Source: Furcasterigmium furcatum (lineage: Eukaryota > Ascomycota > Sordariomycetes > Glomerellales > Plectosphaerellaceae). Taken from it: DNA of 64,000 nt. The position numbers and the translations under genes were made by a program. Location: assembly GCA_001599815.1 (NCBI GenBank), contig BCIA01000004.1, forward strand, positions 5,482,082 to 5,546,081, written 5' to 3'. Position 1 is the stretch's first letter, and the number at the start of each line of letters is the position of its first letter. This document shows positions 32,989 to 43,466 of the stretch, piece by piece. Below the pieces are notes generated by a model. The model worked only from the letters and a program-made list of their open reading frames with translations. It did not search any database and was not told the origin of the DNA.

Positions 32989-33098
32989 AGTAGACGCCGG
33001 ATGGCAAGATCTTCTTAAAGGACAACAGGCATTCTCGTTGTTGTTTGATAAGTAGGGTGACGGTTGCCGCACTCCCTCCCATCGCCGCCCCGAGGCCG

Positions 33099-35316
33099 CT
33101 ACTTCTGCCACTCGTCACGTCTGACAGCGCCAGTCTCGCAGGTTGACGGAACTGTATACGTGTGATTCGGGTCCGTCTCCCAAATAATGGAACCACCATC
33201 ATCCACCACGATGTACTTGTACTGCATCTCTTTTCCCAGGGACAGCCCAACGGTGACTTTCCATGTCGGATTTTCAGAGGTGTAGTCGGAAGCATCAAGG
33301 GCCACGCCCTTTTCTGGTTGCCAGCTGCCTAGGGCAATAACATCGCCTACCAGTTTAACAGTCTGACCTGGTCGGGTCTCAACCCGCTCTTCAAAGGTGA
33401 CTTGGCACGGAGATGGTGTAGGTGGGTGGATTGGCTGCTTTCCCGAAGGAGGAGGAGTTCCTGGTCTAGGGGTCTCGTTGCCAGGGAAAGAGACAAAGGT
33501 AGCTGTTGAGTATGTGCCAGTGGCCGATGTAGCAATGCACGTCCCTGGCAGAGAAGGGCGAGATGTGCCGACCCAAGGAGGTGGCAGGATCGTAGCTCTT
33601 CGGCGCGTGGCCGTCAGAAATGCGGCATAGGACCAGGTCAAATGCTTCGCTGACATGGGCTCGCCGGTGTCTCGGTGGAATTGCTCGGCCAAGGACCCGT
33701 CCTGAGGAGTGTGGGCGGCCACAACGTTGAGGAACCCATCGGCGTAGGCCGTGAGGGCATCCATGAGAGTGCTATATTCCGAAGAGCCTTGGTTGAAAGT
33801 CCCCGGAGTTGCAGAGGCCAGGTGATCCTGGAAGAATTTCAAAGAAGTGTCGGTAATAGTAATGAACCCCTGTTGTCTCCAGACGTAGATAGCATCATAC
33901 AGCTGCTCGGCTGCGGCGAGGGTACAAAGGTACCAGGGCTGGCCTCCGTAGTACACGTCTTCCGGGTACCTGCCGATAGCAACGGCGAAAGACGACGGGA
34001 TGCCATTATTGATGCCGTAAATAGACCGAAATGAGTCAACGACAACCTTGTGGCTAGCCAGGGCGAGATCACTGCAGGGCTGGAAAGTTGCGGCGTCACA
34101 GCCTGCTGCCGGGTCGAAAGCATGGATGGAGGCCAGTATCACGTTGGCATCTAGTCCAGATCGCCCACTGTTGGAGTTGACTGTGAGATACCGGTCAGCG
34201 GGACGGTATCAAGCAGAGGAGGTCCCAGAAAGCATACTGTTCGCGAGCATGTAGCCCTCAGCCGACCAGAATGTCTGCATGAAGCAGAGGATTTGAGGGG
34301 CAATCTGACTGCAGGCTTCGCAGTACTGGCCGAGAGATTGGGCCAGAGACAGGCCTTCGACCAGGGCTGGAGCGTATCTGTCAGTCCTGCTGTCAACTCC
34401 CCGTCCCTCTTTGGCTTACCTCTGTGCTGACTCGCCGCGGTGAAGAACGAGCTTCCCTCGACCTCTTCCCACAAGTCGAAGCCGGTGGCATTCCTGTAGC
34501 CAGATGTAAGCAGAGGCCTCTCTTCTGCTGGGGCTCACAGACCAGTACTGTGCTACGTAGTTTAGGTCATTTGAGATGATTGGCCACAGCACGTCCACGG
34601 CGGTATCGATGTATCCGTTGGTTGCGAGCCACTTGCCGTAAGCTATGATAGCGATGGCTCGCAGGGCAGGACCGTCTCTTTGAGGCCGACCTGGAAAGCA
34701 TCAGCAATAGGAGAGGTGGTGGCATGGGGAGACCTCACCCCAGTTGTCACTGAAGGCCGACAGGTCTACGTGAAACTTTGGTTCGCCGAGGCCCTCGCCA
34801 TTCCAGAGATCTCCCGAGGGAGACGAAACGCCTTGAAGCGCAGCCTGTGCCCTGACATAGTTTTGGATGTGTGTCTGGAGGGCCGGGTCGAAATTATCTT
34901 CGAGGAGGTCGACAAGGCACTTGAAGACAAGACCACTGTCTCTGGTCCACGTGTAGAAGTCTATCAGCCGTGTCAGCTAGGTACCGAAAGCCCGTGCTAC
35001 GACAGCAAGCCAACTAACAGTCAGGGTCTTCCCGGTCGGGAGACGCAATCACGACGCCTGACCCAACGCCGTGAGCGTGACAGCCATCGGGACCGATGTT
35101 GCAGAGCACGCCGTTGTAAGAAACGGGAGTCTGTGTGTTGATGAATGCATCCAGGTCCCGCCTCGCGTGGTCGGCAGGAGGGTGCCCTATGATAGAGTGG
35201 ACAGCCAGAGAGCCGAGGAGGAAGGCCGTCGAGAAGCAATATTTGAAGGGCTGGAGGAGGGCATCGGTGATGTTGCGGGCGAGGGAGCCGGCAAGGAGAT
35301 GTTGGTGGAGGGCCAT
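33099..35316 (-). CDS. Secreted glucoamylase, GH15 with CBM20 starch-binding domain
   Basis: Six exons: 35316-35019, 34960-34739, 34690-34543, 34493-34420, 34366-34238 and 34180-33099; total 650 residues. GH15 landmarks: VLCNIGPDGCHAHGVGSGVV, YFYTWTRDSG, GEGLGEPKFHVDLSAFSDNWG with the catalytic acid in GLGEP, GRPQRDGPALRAIAI, and the second catalytic Glu in TGEPMSAKHLTWSYAA. A short Pro-rich linker (PRPGTPPPSGKQPIHPPTPS) leads to a C-terminal CBM20 (CQVTFEERVETRPGQTVKLV, ALGSWQPEKGVALDAS, NPTWKVTVGLSLGKEMQYKY, WETDPNHTYTVP). The enzyme releases glucose from starch ends outside the cell. The hydrophobic signal core (CFSTAFLLGSLAVHSIIG) starts unusually late, about residue 28, and HARR before DLDAF suits Kex2 cleavage. 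A start at 35340 would add eight residues. Confidence 0.9.
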
Positions 35317-36345
35317 TGCGCTTAAGCAATGGAAGTACACACGTTCACGTCAGGAGGCGAGGTATGCTTTGTAGGTCATTGGTATCGATATTGAAAGGGT
35401 ATGGATGAGGTGTCTGACAACAGGCGATGTACTTGTAGAGCCGGCGATGTCGTCGCGGTGCAGTACAGCTCTTCATCCGTGGGTAGCAATGTCTCTTTCC
35501 GGGGATGATATGATTAATGCAGCTGCGAATGGCAGTGCCAAGGTGCCCGGACAGGCAGTTGAGCCCAGCAGCCGTCGTTGGTCATGTGTGGTCGGCAGCT
35601 CAATGTGAAGGAGAGTTCGTTCCCTCGAGCGTCTGGGTCTTCCAGTATGTGACGAGGTTAAGAGGCAGAGAGCCTTTCCCCGCATGTCGGAGCCTCACTT
35701 TGGGTACGATGGAACGCCCCTGGACGCAGCTGCAGTACCTACAGCCAACATGGACGGCATCACAAACGGAAAAGTATGTAGGCGAGTCATGGTTTTCCCC
35801 TGCCTCATAGATCGACGATCTTGGCTAAGGTGTGGAATATAACGCCTCCGTGCCCGTCACTCCCCCAGGCTCAGCTTTTGACGGCGAGCCTGGCTTCGTG
35901 GACGGGTCGGTTAGTTCTTGGATCTGTCGATTGGACGATTGACATCATTCAAGCTGTGATGGCTCCTTAGGAGGAATCGAACTGCCTCAGCTATCAACTC
36001 TGAACCCGCGGACGGGCAGAGGACTGCTGGGCACAAACCCGTGGTTGAAGAAGAAGAGAAGGAGAAAAGAAGGGCCCTCGAAAAATTCAGGTCGCGATAT
36101 GTACTTTTTTGCGGGCCCACAATCAGCCGCTTATGTAATACATAGGCGGACGGACCAGCAGGCACCTGCAGTGCCCTTGATTGCCGTCTCGTCTCTTTGG
36201 GGCAGGCGGCGAACTTTTGACTTCCCGACCCTCAACCAAACCATCCGTGACTCTCATCCGTCTGCGCGCTGATTCACGTCGCATCTTGCCGGCGCCTCGC
36301 AGCTCTCTCTATCCCTTCCCTTCCCTTCCTTCAATCAACTGCATC
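35317..36345. promoter_or_regulatory. Divergent promoter region of glucoamylase and SNU66
   Basis: A 1.03-kb stretch between start codons. It must hold the starch-regulated promoter of the glucoamylase. I did not find a convincing AmyR-type CGG-N8-CGG pair or TATA box. The SNU66 side ends in a CT-rich leader (CCCTTCCCTTCCCTTCC near 36311). Confidence 0.4.
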
Positions 36346-38304
36346 ATGGACGCCGCGACAATCGAGGAGACGAACAAGCTTCGCGCCTCCATGGGACTGC
36401 CCCTGCTGCCAGTCCCTGGAGCCGCTGCGAAGCCCCAAGAAACCACGGAATCCCACGATGATGCATCTGGGAGCGAAGAGGAAGAAGCAAGCACCATCGA
36501 TACCCGACAAGCACAGGCATACGACAACTACCGAGCCGTGCAAGAAGCGGAGGCGGCCAAGAAGAAGCGCGACGCCAGGATCGCGGCCGCCAAGCGAGAA
36601 CGCGACAATGCCCAGCGCCTCGCCGTCCTGGAAGGAAAGGGCCTGGGCGAGGCCGAAGAGAGCGGTGATGTTGACGCCAAAGCCTGGCTCAAGGCGTCGA
36701 AGAAGCGCCAGAAGCTCATCGAGCAAAACCGAAAACTCGAGGAGGAGCGGGCGGCAGCCGATGCCGCAGCAGCAGCCGCTCTTCAGTATACATCAAAAGA
36801 CCTGGCTGGCATCAAGGTCGCGCACGACATGGCCGATGTCCTCGACGGCGACGACCACATCCTTACCCTCAAGGATTCGACCATCGCCGAGAACGAGGAA
36901 GATGGCGACGAGCTCGAGAACCTTAATGTCAAAGCACAAGAAGCCCTGAAAGAGAGGATGGAGCTCAAGAAGAAGAAGCCTGCCTACGACGTTCATGATA
37001 TGGACGACTCGGGAGAGCGTGGCATTCTGTCCCAGTACGATGACGAGATCTACGGCAAGAAGGCGAAGAAGTTCACACTGGACGGATCAGGCGCCATCAA
37101 GGAACTCTCAGACATCCTCGGAGGCGAGGCGCCGAAGTCCAAGAGATTGCAAGCGGTCACAATAGACGACATCGCCCAGGATGCGCCAGTCTCGGATTAC
37201 ATGGACATTTCTGAGATCAAGGTGAAGAAGCCAAAGAAGAAGAAGTCCAAGTCGTCACGCCAAAAGCCGGTCGACGAGGATGATGTTTTCCCCATTCCTG
37301 AAGCACCCATCGAAGACGAACAGATGGACATCGACAGTGGAGCTGCCGCGGCCCCAAAGAAGCGAAAAGCCGCTGACGACGATGTCTTCGTGGACGATGA
37401 AGACCTGCAAGCATCGCTCGCAATCCAAAGACGGAACGCCCTCAAGAAGCGGAAGAAAACGCGCCCCGAAGATATTGCGAAGCAGTTGAAGGAGCAAGCC
37501 GACCAGGATGACGCTGAAGCCCAGAACGGCGGCGGTGTTGTGATAGACGAGATTTCCGAGTTCGTCTCTAACCTGCGGAAACCCGAAGACGAGATCAAGA
37601 AGACGGTCAAGTCAAAGCCTAATGCGGAGCAGTCCGTCACGGCAATGGACGATGAGTCCGACGATGATGGGGACCACGAGATGCGCGATGGACCTTACGA
37701 GGGTACTCCGGACATTAAGAACGAGGATTCTTCCGCCTTCGACAGTATGGGCATTGACGACGAGAAGACCATCGGCGTGGGCATGGGCTCCGCACTATCC
37801 CTGTTGAGAGAACGCGGCCTCATTCAGGATTCGCACGGCGCCGAGCTCAATGACCAGCACCGCAGCAAGGCCGAGTTCCTGACACACCTCCGACGCATCG
37901 AGGACGAGCAGGACGACAAGGCACGGCAGCAGCGAGAGAGGGACAGGCTCAGCGGACGCTGGGACCGCATGTCGAACCGCGAGCGGGAGGAATGGGCGCG
38001 CCAGCAGAACGCCAGCCGCGACCAGCAGCAATCCCGCAACATCGACGCGCTCTTCAGGGAGAAGTACAAGCCCAACGTCGAGCTCAAGTACACGGACGAA
38101 CACGGCCGATCGCTCAGCCAGAAGGAGGCCTTCAAACATCTCAGCCATCAGTTCCACGGCAAGACGAGCGGCAAGGGCAAGACCGACAAGCTGCTGAAGA
38201 AGATCGAGGCCGAGAAGAAGCGCGAGTCGCAGAGCATCCTCGACTCGAGTCAGAACGCCGCGGCGAGCCAGAAGCGGAGGGAGGCGGGCGTACGCCTGCA
38301 GTAG
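36346..38304 (+). CDS. SNU66: Snu66/SART1, U4/U6.U5 tri-snRNP protein
   Basis: A single exon of 652 residues. The start at 36346 gives MDAATIEETNKLRASMGLPL, which matches the HIND motif that binds the ubiquitin-like Hub1. SART-1 family features follow: charged helical repeats, GERGILSQYDDEIYGKKAKK, the block KTIGVGMGSALSLLRERGLI, and the C-terminal NVELKYTDEHGRSLSQKEAF, KHLSHQFHGKTSGKGKTDKL and LLKKIEAEKKRE. Snu66 is a structural component of the tri-snRNP. Here one HIND is visible at the extreme N-terminus. The open frame extends 55 codons upstream, but the HIND-proximal ATG fits the family. Confidence 0.93.
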   Translation: MDAATIEETNKLRASMGLPLLPVPGAAAKPQETTESHDDASGSEEEEASTIDTRQAQAYDNYRAVQEAEAAKKKRDARIAAAKRERDNAQRLAVLEGKGLGEAEESGDVDAKAWLKASKKRQKLIEQNRKLEEERAAADAAAAAALQYTSKDLAGIKVAHDMADVLDGDDHILTLKDSTIAENEEDGDELENLNVKAQEALKERMELKKKKPAYDVHDMDDSGERGILSQYDDEIYGKKAKKFTLDGSGAIKELSDILGGEAPKSKRLQAVTIDDIAQDAPVSDYMDISEIKVKKPKKKKSKSSRQKPVDEDDVFPIPEAPIEDEQMDIDSGAAAAPKKRKAADDDVFVDDEDLQASLAIQRRNALKKRKKTRPEDIAKQLKEQADQDDAEAQNGGGVVIDEISEFVSNLRKPEDEIKKTVKSKPNAEQSVTAMDDESDDDGDHEMRDGPYEGTPDIKNEDSSAFDSMGIDDEKTIGVGMGSALSLLRERGLIQDSHGAELNDQHRSKAEFLTHLRRIEDEQDDKARQQRERDRLSGRWDRMSNREREEWARQQNASRDQQQSRNIDALFREKYKPNVELKYTDEHGRSLSQKEAFKHLSHQFHGKTSGKGKTDKLLKKIEAEKKRESQSILDSSQNAAASQKRREAGVRLQ

Positions 38305-39196
38305 ACGAGGGGGACGGCGTTGGGATTTCTCAAAAAGGTGCAATACCCTCAGACTAGTACCCGGAATTGGACTCGTTTTGTTGACGCTGACACCGATAGA
38401 CATGGTCAGTGACGCCCGGCCTCGCTGCGTGTTGGCAGATGCTACTTACGTGCATGTGCAGGCCCATGATGCGCCCTTCGCCGAGCGCGGCTCTGTCATT
38501 CCCTCCCCTCCGTGTCTGGCCTGATCCTCGGCGCGCTGGGATTTATGCGCAGCCATGGCCCTGCTGATTTCATCTCATGCCGGATCCTCTCCCGTTCGGC
38601 CCTTGGGATGAATCAGACGTGCCCTTGCCTGTCATTTCGATGAGTTTCCCCCCTGTCGACTTGTCCTCTTCGTGCTTGACCCTGGACGCGTTTTCTCTGT
38701 AGTAACTCGGGGGCCGCGCGTCCCCCTTGGATCGCCTAGAGGACATGGACTTGCCGGGGTCCATGTCCGTGATGTGAATGTTGTAGAGCTCCCAAGGCGG
38801 TACCCAAGGCAGCATTGACTGGTTGTTTGGTTTGAGGCGGTGATACGTGACTGGCTGCCTGGCGTTGTGGATTACATAATTGCCGCAATATACCTCGCTG
38901 GCTTGAGGATGGGATTTATCTTGAAAAATGCATGAAGAGCTTCGTTGGGAAAGAAATTGATTCCCTGGGTGAGATGAGCGATAAATCGACCTTGATTTGC
39001 CTTGCCTGTAACTACTCGGCTCCATCTGTATCATGCTCCAGGCCAAGAAAAGACCCGGACGATGGGCGCGCCTCGCGCGCCGGACCATGAAGCCTCGGAG
39101 AAAGCTCCATTATCCTCATTACCCAGACGACTACCTCTTCGCAATCTGGAACAGCAATGCCAGCACCTCCAATGTCGGACTCCAAGCGGCTGATCA
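38305..39196. other. Intergenic region downstream of SNU66
   Basis: An 890-bp stretch that holds the SNU66 3' UTR and probably the 3' part of a minus-strand transcript. A 172-residue minus-strand ORF at 38570-39088 has no recognisable family and ordinary composition, so it is not called. Confidence 0.35.
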
Positions 39197-39367
39197 TCAT
39201 TGCTTCTGGGCGAACGCCCCCTCGCCCATCTGTGGCGTCGTCTTCCCCCGCGTCGAGAACCACCAAACTGCCGTCAGAAGGAAGAGCCAGATGCCGATCC
39301 ATGTGATGACCAGCAGAGGACGGGCGGGCCCTCGCCGGTAGGGAGAGTACTCTGAGAGGCTGGGCAT
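39197..39367 (-). CDS. Possible 56-residue single-pass membrane protein
   Basis: The ATG at 39367 sits in an excellent start context (GCCGCC immediately upstream). The product has a basic N-terminal patch (YRRGPARP), one strong hydrophobic segment of about 20 residues with many Trp (LLVITWIGIWLFLLTAVWWF, residues about 19-38), and a short polar tail ending GEGAFAQKQ. This is a typical small fungal membrane protein. I do not recognise a family. It could also be the first exon of a longer spliced gene, although no clear donor was found before the stop codon. Confidence 0.4.
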   Translation of the reverse strand: MPSLSEYSPYRRGPARPLLVITWIGIWLFLLTAVWWFSTRGKTTPQMGEGAFAQKQ

Positions 39368-39901
39368 GGCGGCTCTGATTGTGACAACACCGACGCTGCC
39401 GAGGTGAAAAGAGACGAAAGAGTTGAAAGTTTAGGGGATGTTTGAAGACGGCGTGAGTCTTGAAGGGTACGCCTGGTGAGCGATGTGCCGACCGAACAGC
39501 GGATGACAAGAATAGTGCTACTGTCGACAATAACTTAACAATGATGCTGCCCAGGAAAGAGGGATGCTAATAATCCATGCTGCAATTCATCTGGTAAAGC
39601 TGGAGATACATGAACGTCGAGATTGGGGCGGGCCGTCGAGCCTCACTATTATGTCATCGTCCAACTTTGACGCTAAGGTAGCCGTGACCGCAACCATCAC
39701 CAGGGAACCTGACCTCGCCAAGCAGAGCATAGCCTTGTAAGAATATGAAAATGTATATTGATCTATTGGCAGGCTGAAATGCCGACCATCATGGATGGAT
39801 GTGCTGCTACACTTCAAGCCCCCCAGAACGCCATTCCGTCACATGTACGCCAACCGCCCCAATGTACAATGTATATCCAGTGCGCCGGTACAAGCTCCCC
39901 T
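39368..39901. other. Intergenic region, promoter of the small ORF and 3' side of the Tag1-like gene
   Basis: A 534-bp stretch with moderate A/T content (for example around 39520-39760). No gene or named element recognised. Confidence 0.4.
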
Positions 39902-42678
39902 TTAAAGGCTGATGTGTGCCCCGATTCCCTTCCCTGTATACCAAACTGTCTGCCTCCAGCTCCCTACCCGCACCGTAACATTCGCAGCGGCGTCCAACTT
40001 GAGAACGCCGCCCAACGCCTTCTTGACGGCGTCATATCCGACGGATCCCATGGACCACGTCACGGGCATTGGCGGTGTCTTGGTCGCCCCTGGGAAAGCT
40101 GCAAACGGGATGTCGTACTCTATCCTTCCAACCGGCTCTGTATGGTTGTAGTATGCTGTGGCGTTGACCATGTCTACGTAGATCGTGTTGTACTTGAGTG
40201 GCGAGAGAAGAGTGAAGGTAGCCGTGGAGGAGAAGACGTGAAATGTCGCGTCTTTTATGAACCGGCTCTTGTCTTCATCGTCGTCGCCTGGTAAATCCAG
40301 CCCAGGGGCAGGTACAGTGATGTTGACTTTTGAGAGCGCCTCTCCCAGAAGGGGCGCGTTCGGAATGCTGTCGCGGTGGGCTTGGACGTCCACGGTGACG
40401 TTGTATCCTGAGAGGTACAGCGAGAGCAGTTCGGCGCCGATCTTGGCACCCTCTTCCCCTTCGGCTGAGGGGCTCCATTTTGCTGTCACGGAGAGATTGG
40501 TATTGTTGCCTTGCTTGATGATGAGATTTCTCGCTGTTGCGCTACCGAGAACCGACCCGTTCTTCGCGACGTTGACGTTGATGTACGGGATCGTTGCTGT
40601 GTACTGTGTCGGGTTGGTGACATTGACCAGAGCCTCGAGCTCGATCGAATGCGATGTGGTTTTGATGACTCTAACGTCGCTAACTTGGGGGCTCAGGTTG
40701 GACAATGTGTCGCCCGGCAGATCTGGGATCGGTCAGCCTTCGCTCGGCCGCGATGGATATTGTCCGCCCATGGAACATGAACAAGAAAACCACCGTACAT
40801 CGGGAGCACGAACAAGATCAGAAGATTGACGGACGTTTTACTGGGACTCTGCCTTCGGCCGGAATGTCCTTGAAAACCAGCGGTCCAAGCGCCGTGCGGA
40901 CCTTGGTGTCGACTTTGGCCTTGATGTCCAGCACGACGTCTCTGCCGCCGAAAAACATTCTCTGTATGACATCAGAGAGGACGTCGCTGTCGGTGATGTT
41001 GAGCGGGACGTTTTCGATGCGCGACTGGATCTTCACCAAGGGTTCATGGGTCCGTTCGTCTAGGAACTGCGTTGAGTTGGCCGGGTTCCATTTGTCGAGA
41101 TCCAGCTTGCCCATCTTCTTCTTCTTGTAGAAGACATCCGCAGTAGCCTTGAGATTGGTGACATTGACCTCGAAATCCATCTCCTTGGGAAGAGCGGCCA
41201 GAACCTGGACTGTGCCGGACACTCGGGGGTTGCCGTCGTCCTCAGGGTCATTGGGGTCAGCCAGAGGACTGGGCATTTTGAAGTCGACATCTGTCAGGGA
41301 GAATTCTCTCAGGAAGCTGTCGAAGCCATGGCCAGGGAAGGAGACGGGAACGGTGAGTTGAGCCAGAATGTCGCTGATCCAGCCAGGCGTCTTGGACTCG
41401 GCGAGTTTCTTGCCGCGCACGAAAACGGTTGCCGGTTGGCCGTTCATGTACTGGTGGATAAAGTTGTCGAGAGGCGACGAATCGTTGTGAGGACAGTTTC
41501 GCGTGAGCGACTTGGGGATCCCTCTGATCAGACCCTGAGCGTCCAGCACAACCTTTGAATGCGGCCTGACGGTGACATGCCTGGTGATCGCATCGGCCAC
41601 GGCAATCTGGGGCTCCAAAGGATCACAGTTGGGTACCAGGATCTGGAAACCCAGCTCCGGGATGTCAAAGCTGACGGGGAAGTCGTTGTAGGCAGTGACG
41701 GTGACATCGGCGCCGACAGCACCCTGGTGACCGTCTGGAGTCGGGACGTCGTGCAGGTTCAGGCGCGTGATGTTGTAGCTAGGCATGCTAGGGATCTCTT
41801 GACCTACATCGACGGATTAGCACGGTGATGATCTGGGCGAGCAAGGAACGCATGTGGAGAAGGGGACAGAATGTTTATTAGAAGAGGATCTTCTCCCCGA
41901 AATACAGGGAGGCAAAGGAGCGGTAGAGAGATTGACCTTCCAAGACTAGCTTCTGCGCAACGGGGTGCGTTCCGAGGGGGATGATGCCCGACTTGAGGCT
42001 GATGTCGGCCTTGCCCAACACCTCAAGTCTGTCGAGCTTCCCATCCAGCCACTGGTTCGCAATTGTGCGGTAGGCTGACGAGTCGCCCGGGGACAGCTCG
42101 GCGATGAAGTCGACGAGGGTGTGGTGCCCATCGACGATGTCAAGGGCCAAGGGAGGGACAACAGCAGTCCCCAGCAGGGTATTGTTGTATTGGGGGGAGA
42201 AGACGCTGAGCTGGGTCTCCTCTGTGCCAAGTTTCCTCACAACCCAGGTGGTGAACTTCCCGAGGCGTCTCGAGTTGGGGTCTGCGACGCGAGATCCGTC
42301 GAGGCGGAAGCTGGCCTGGATGCGGGCCTTGACGCCCGTGGCCGTGATGGATTCAAGGGAGAGTCCAGTAGGCTCGAGGACGGCGGCTTGTTTGGCGTAC
42401 TCCTCGACAGCGGATGGCAGAAGGAATGCCATTAGCATTATGCCGATGGCAATGATGATCAGAGCGATGATGGCTAGGAGCGATGGCCACCGAATGCCCC
42501 TCCTCTTGGGAGATTCGGCAACGAGCGGGGCGGCCTCATCATGAGGCTCGTCTTGTTCGCCGTCATATCGCGGAGTTTCGGAGGCTGTCGAGAGTAGAGG
42601 CGCCGTCTCGGAAGCCATGTCTTCGTCATCGTTCGGTGTTCTCGGGTCGGCCTTTGGCGACCTCTCTGGGGTCGCCAT
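39902..42678 (-). CDS. Tag1-like vacuolar membrane protein (DUF3712)
   Basis: Exons 42678-41937, 41803-40835 and 40722-39902 give 843 residues. A cytosolic N-terminus with acidic and Pro/Ser residues, including APLL and APLVAES (acidic dileucine-like sorting), leads to one transmembrane helix at about 66-89 (SLLAIIALIIIAIGIMLMAF). A long lumenal part follows, with repeated LEA/DUF3712-like beta modules (YNITRLNLHDVPTPDGHQGA, VFKDIPAEGRVPVK, VNVTNPTQYTATIPYINVNV) and several N-glycosylation sites. The architecture fits yeast Tag1, a vacuolar membrane protein needed to end autophagy. The first intron boundary is uncertain: GTCAAT was chosen (giving VLEGQEIPSMPSYNIT) because a branch-like GCTAATCC lies near the acceptor; the alternative GTATTT changes about ten residues. 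The second intron uses GTCCGT. Confidence 0.65.
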
Positions 42679-43466
42679 GGTTTTGGCTTGTTGAGCGAGC
42701 GGCGGGGCGGTTGGGTCGTTGGTTCAAGAGGGGTTGATGGACATGACAGATGGAACGTAGAATAGCAGGAGGATGGATTTGAGAATGCGATCTGCCTGCC
42801 ACTTGATGGGTTTCCGGCGAGCAATGTGGTATTTCTCACGCGACTCGAGGCTGAGATGACGATGGGAGGCGAATGGGCAGGAAGTGGTGATGATGTCAAG
42901 AGCAGGGTTTCGTCAGCTGGATGACCTCTCGCAGAACTGAGGAACAGGGCCAGAGGGGATTTGAGAGGTGCTGATTGGCTCAAGTTGGATCCGGGGAGCG
43001 GCCCACTGGCTTACCCCTGACAGCGGGCAGGACGTTCCAGACCTCCTGTCGCCCCTTCCGGACTAGCGTCATCGCCCAAGCACTGCGGCTTGGCACAGTA
43101 CTTGAGTCCAAAGTACCGTAGCTGTTTGCCAGTCCTCGGCACGATGTATCTTCAGACCAGCTGGTTCCATTGCATCCTTCAATATGGACCGCGCTATAGG
43201 CCTGCCTCGAAGCCTCGGACGAACAGAACGCTTAAACTTTTCATCTTATGTTCATTCCACTCTCAACTGCTAGCATGCAGTCAGGAGAGCTGAGGCCGTC
43301 TCCAGCGGAACACAAGCAACACCCCTTTCAACTGAAGAGACCACGTGTGGTGAATCTGCGTCTCGACTGACAAATGCTACTAGCCTATCTATCGATGGCT
43401 GAGTATATTGGTTGTCGCTGTTGACTCTACCGATTTGCGTCTCAACTTTATTTCTGCGTCATCGTG
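42679..43466. other. Intergenic region between Tag1-like and lactonase-like genes
   Basis: A 788-bp stretch between two minus-strand genes, containing the Tag1-like promoter. No convincing gene; overlapping ORFs at its left end are shadows of the Tag1-like exon. Confidence 0.4.

Noticed and set aside
38570..39088. 172-residue minus-strand ORF downstream of SNU66
   Set aside because: No domain, signal or family resemblance; probably UTR or intergenic sequence.
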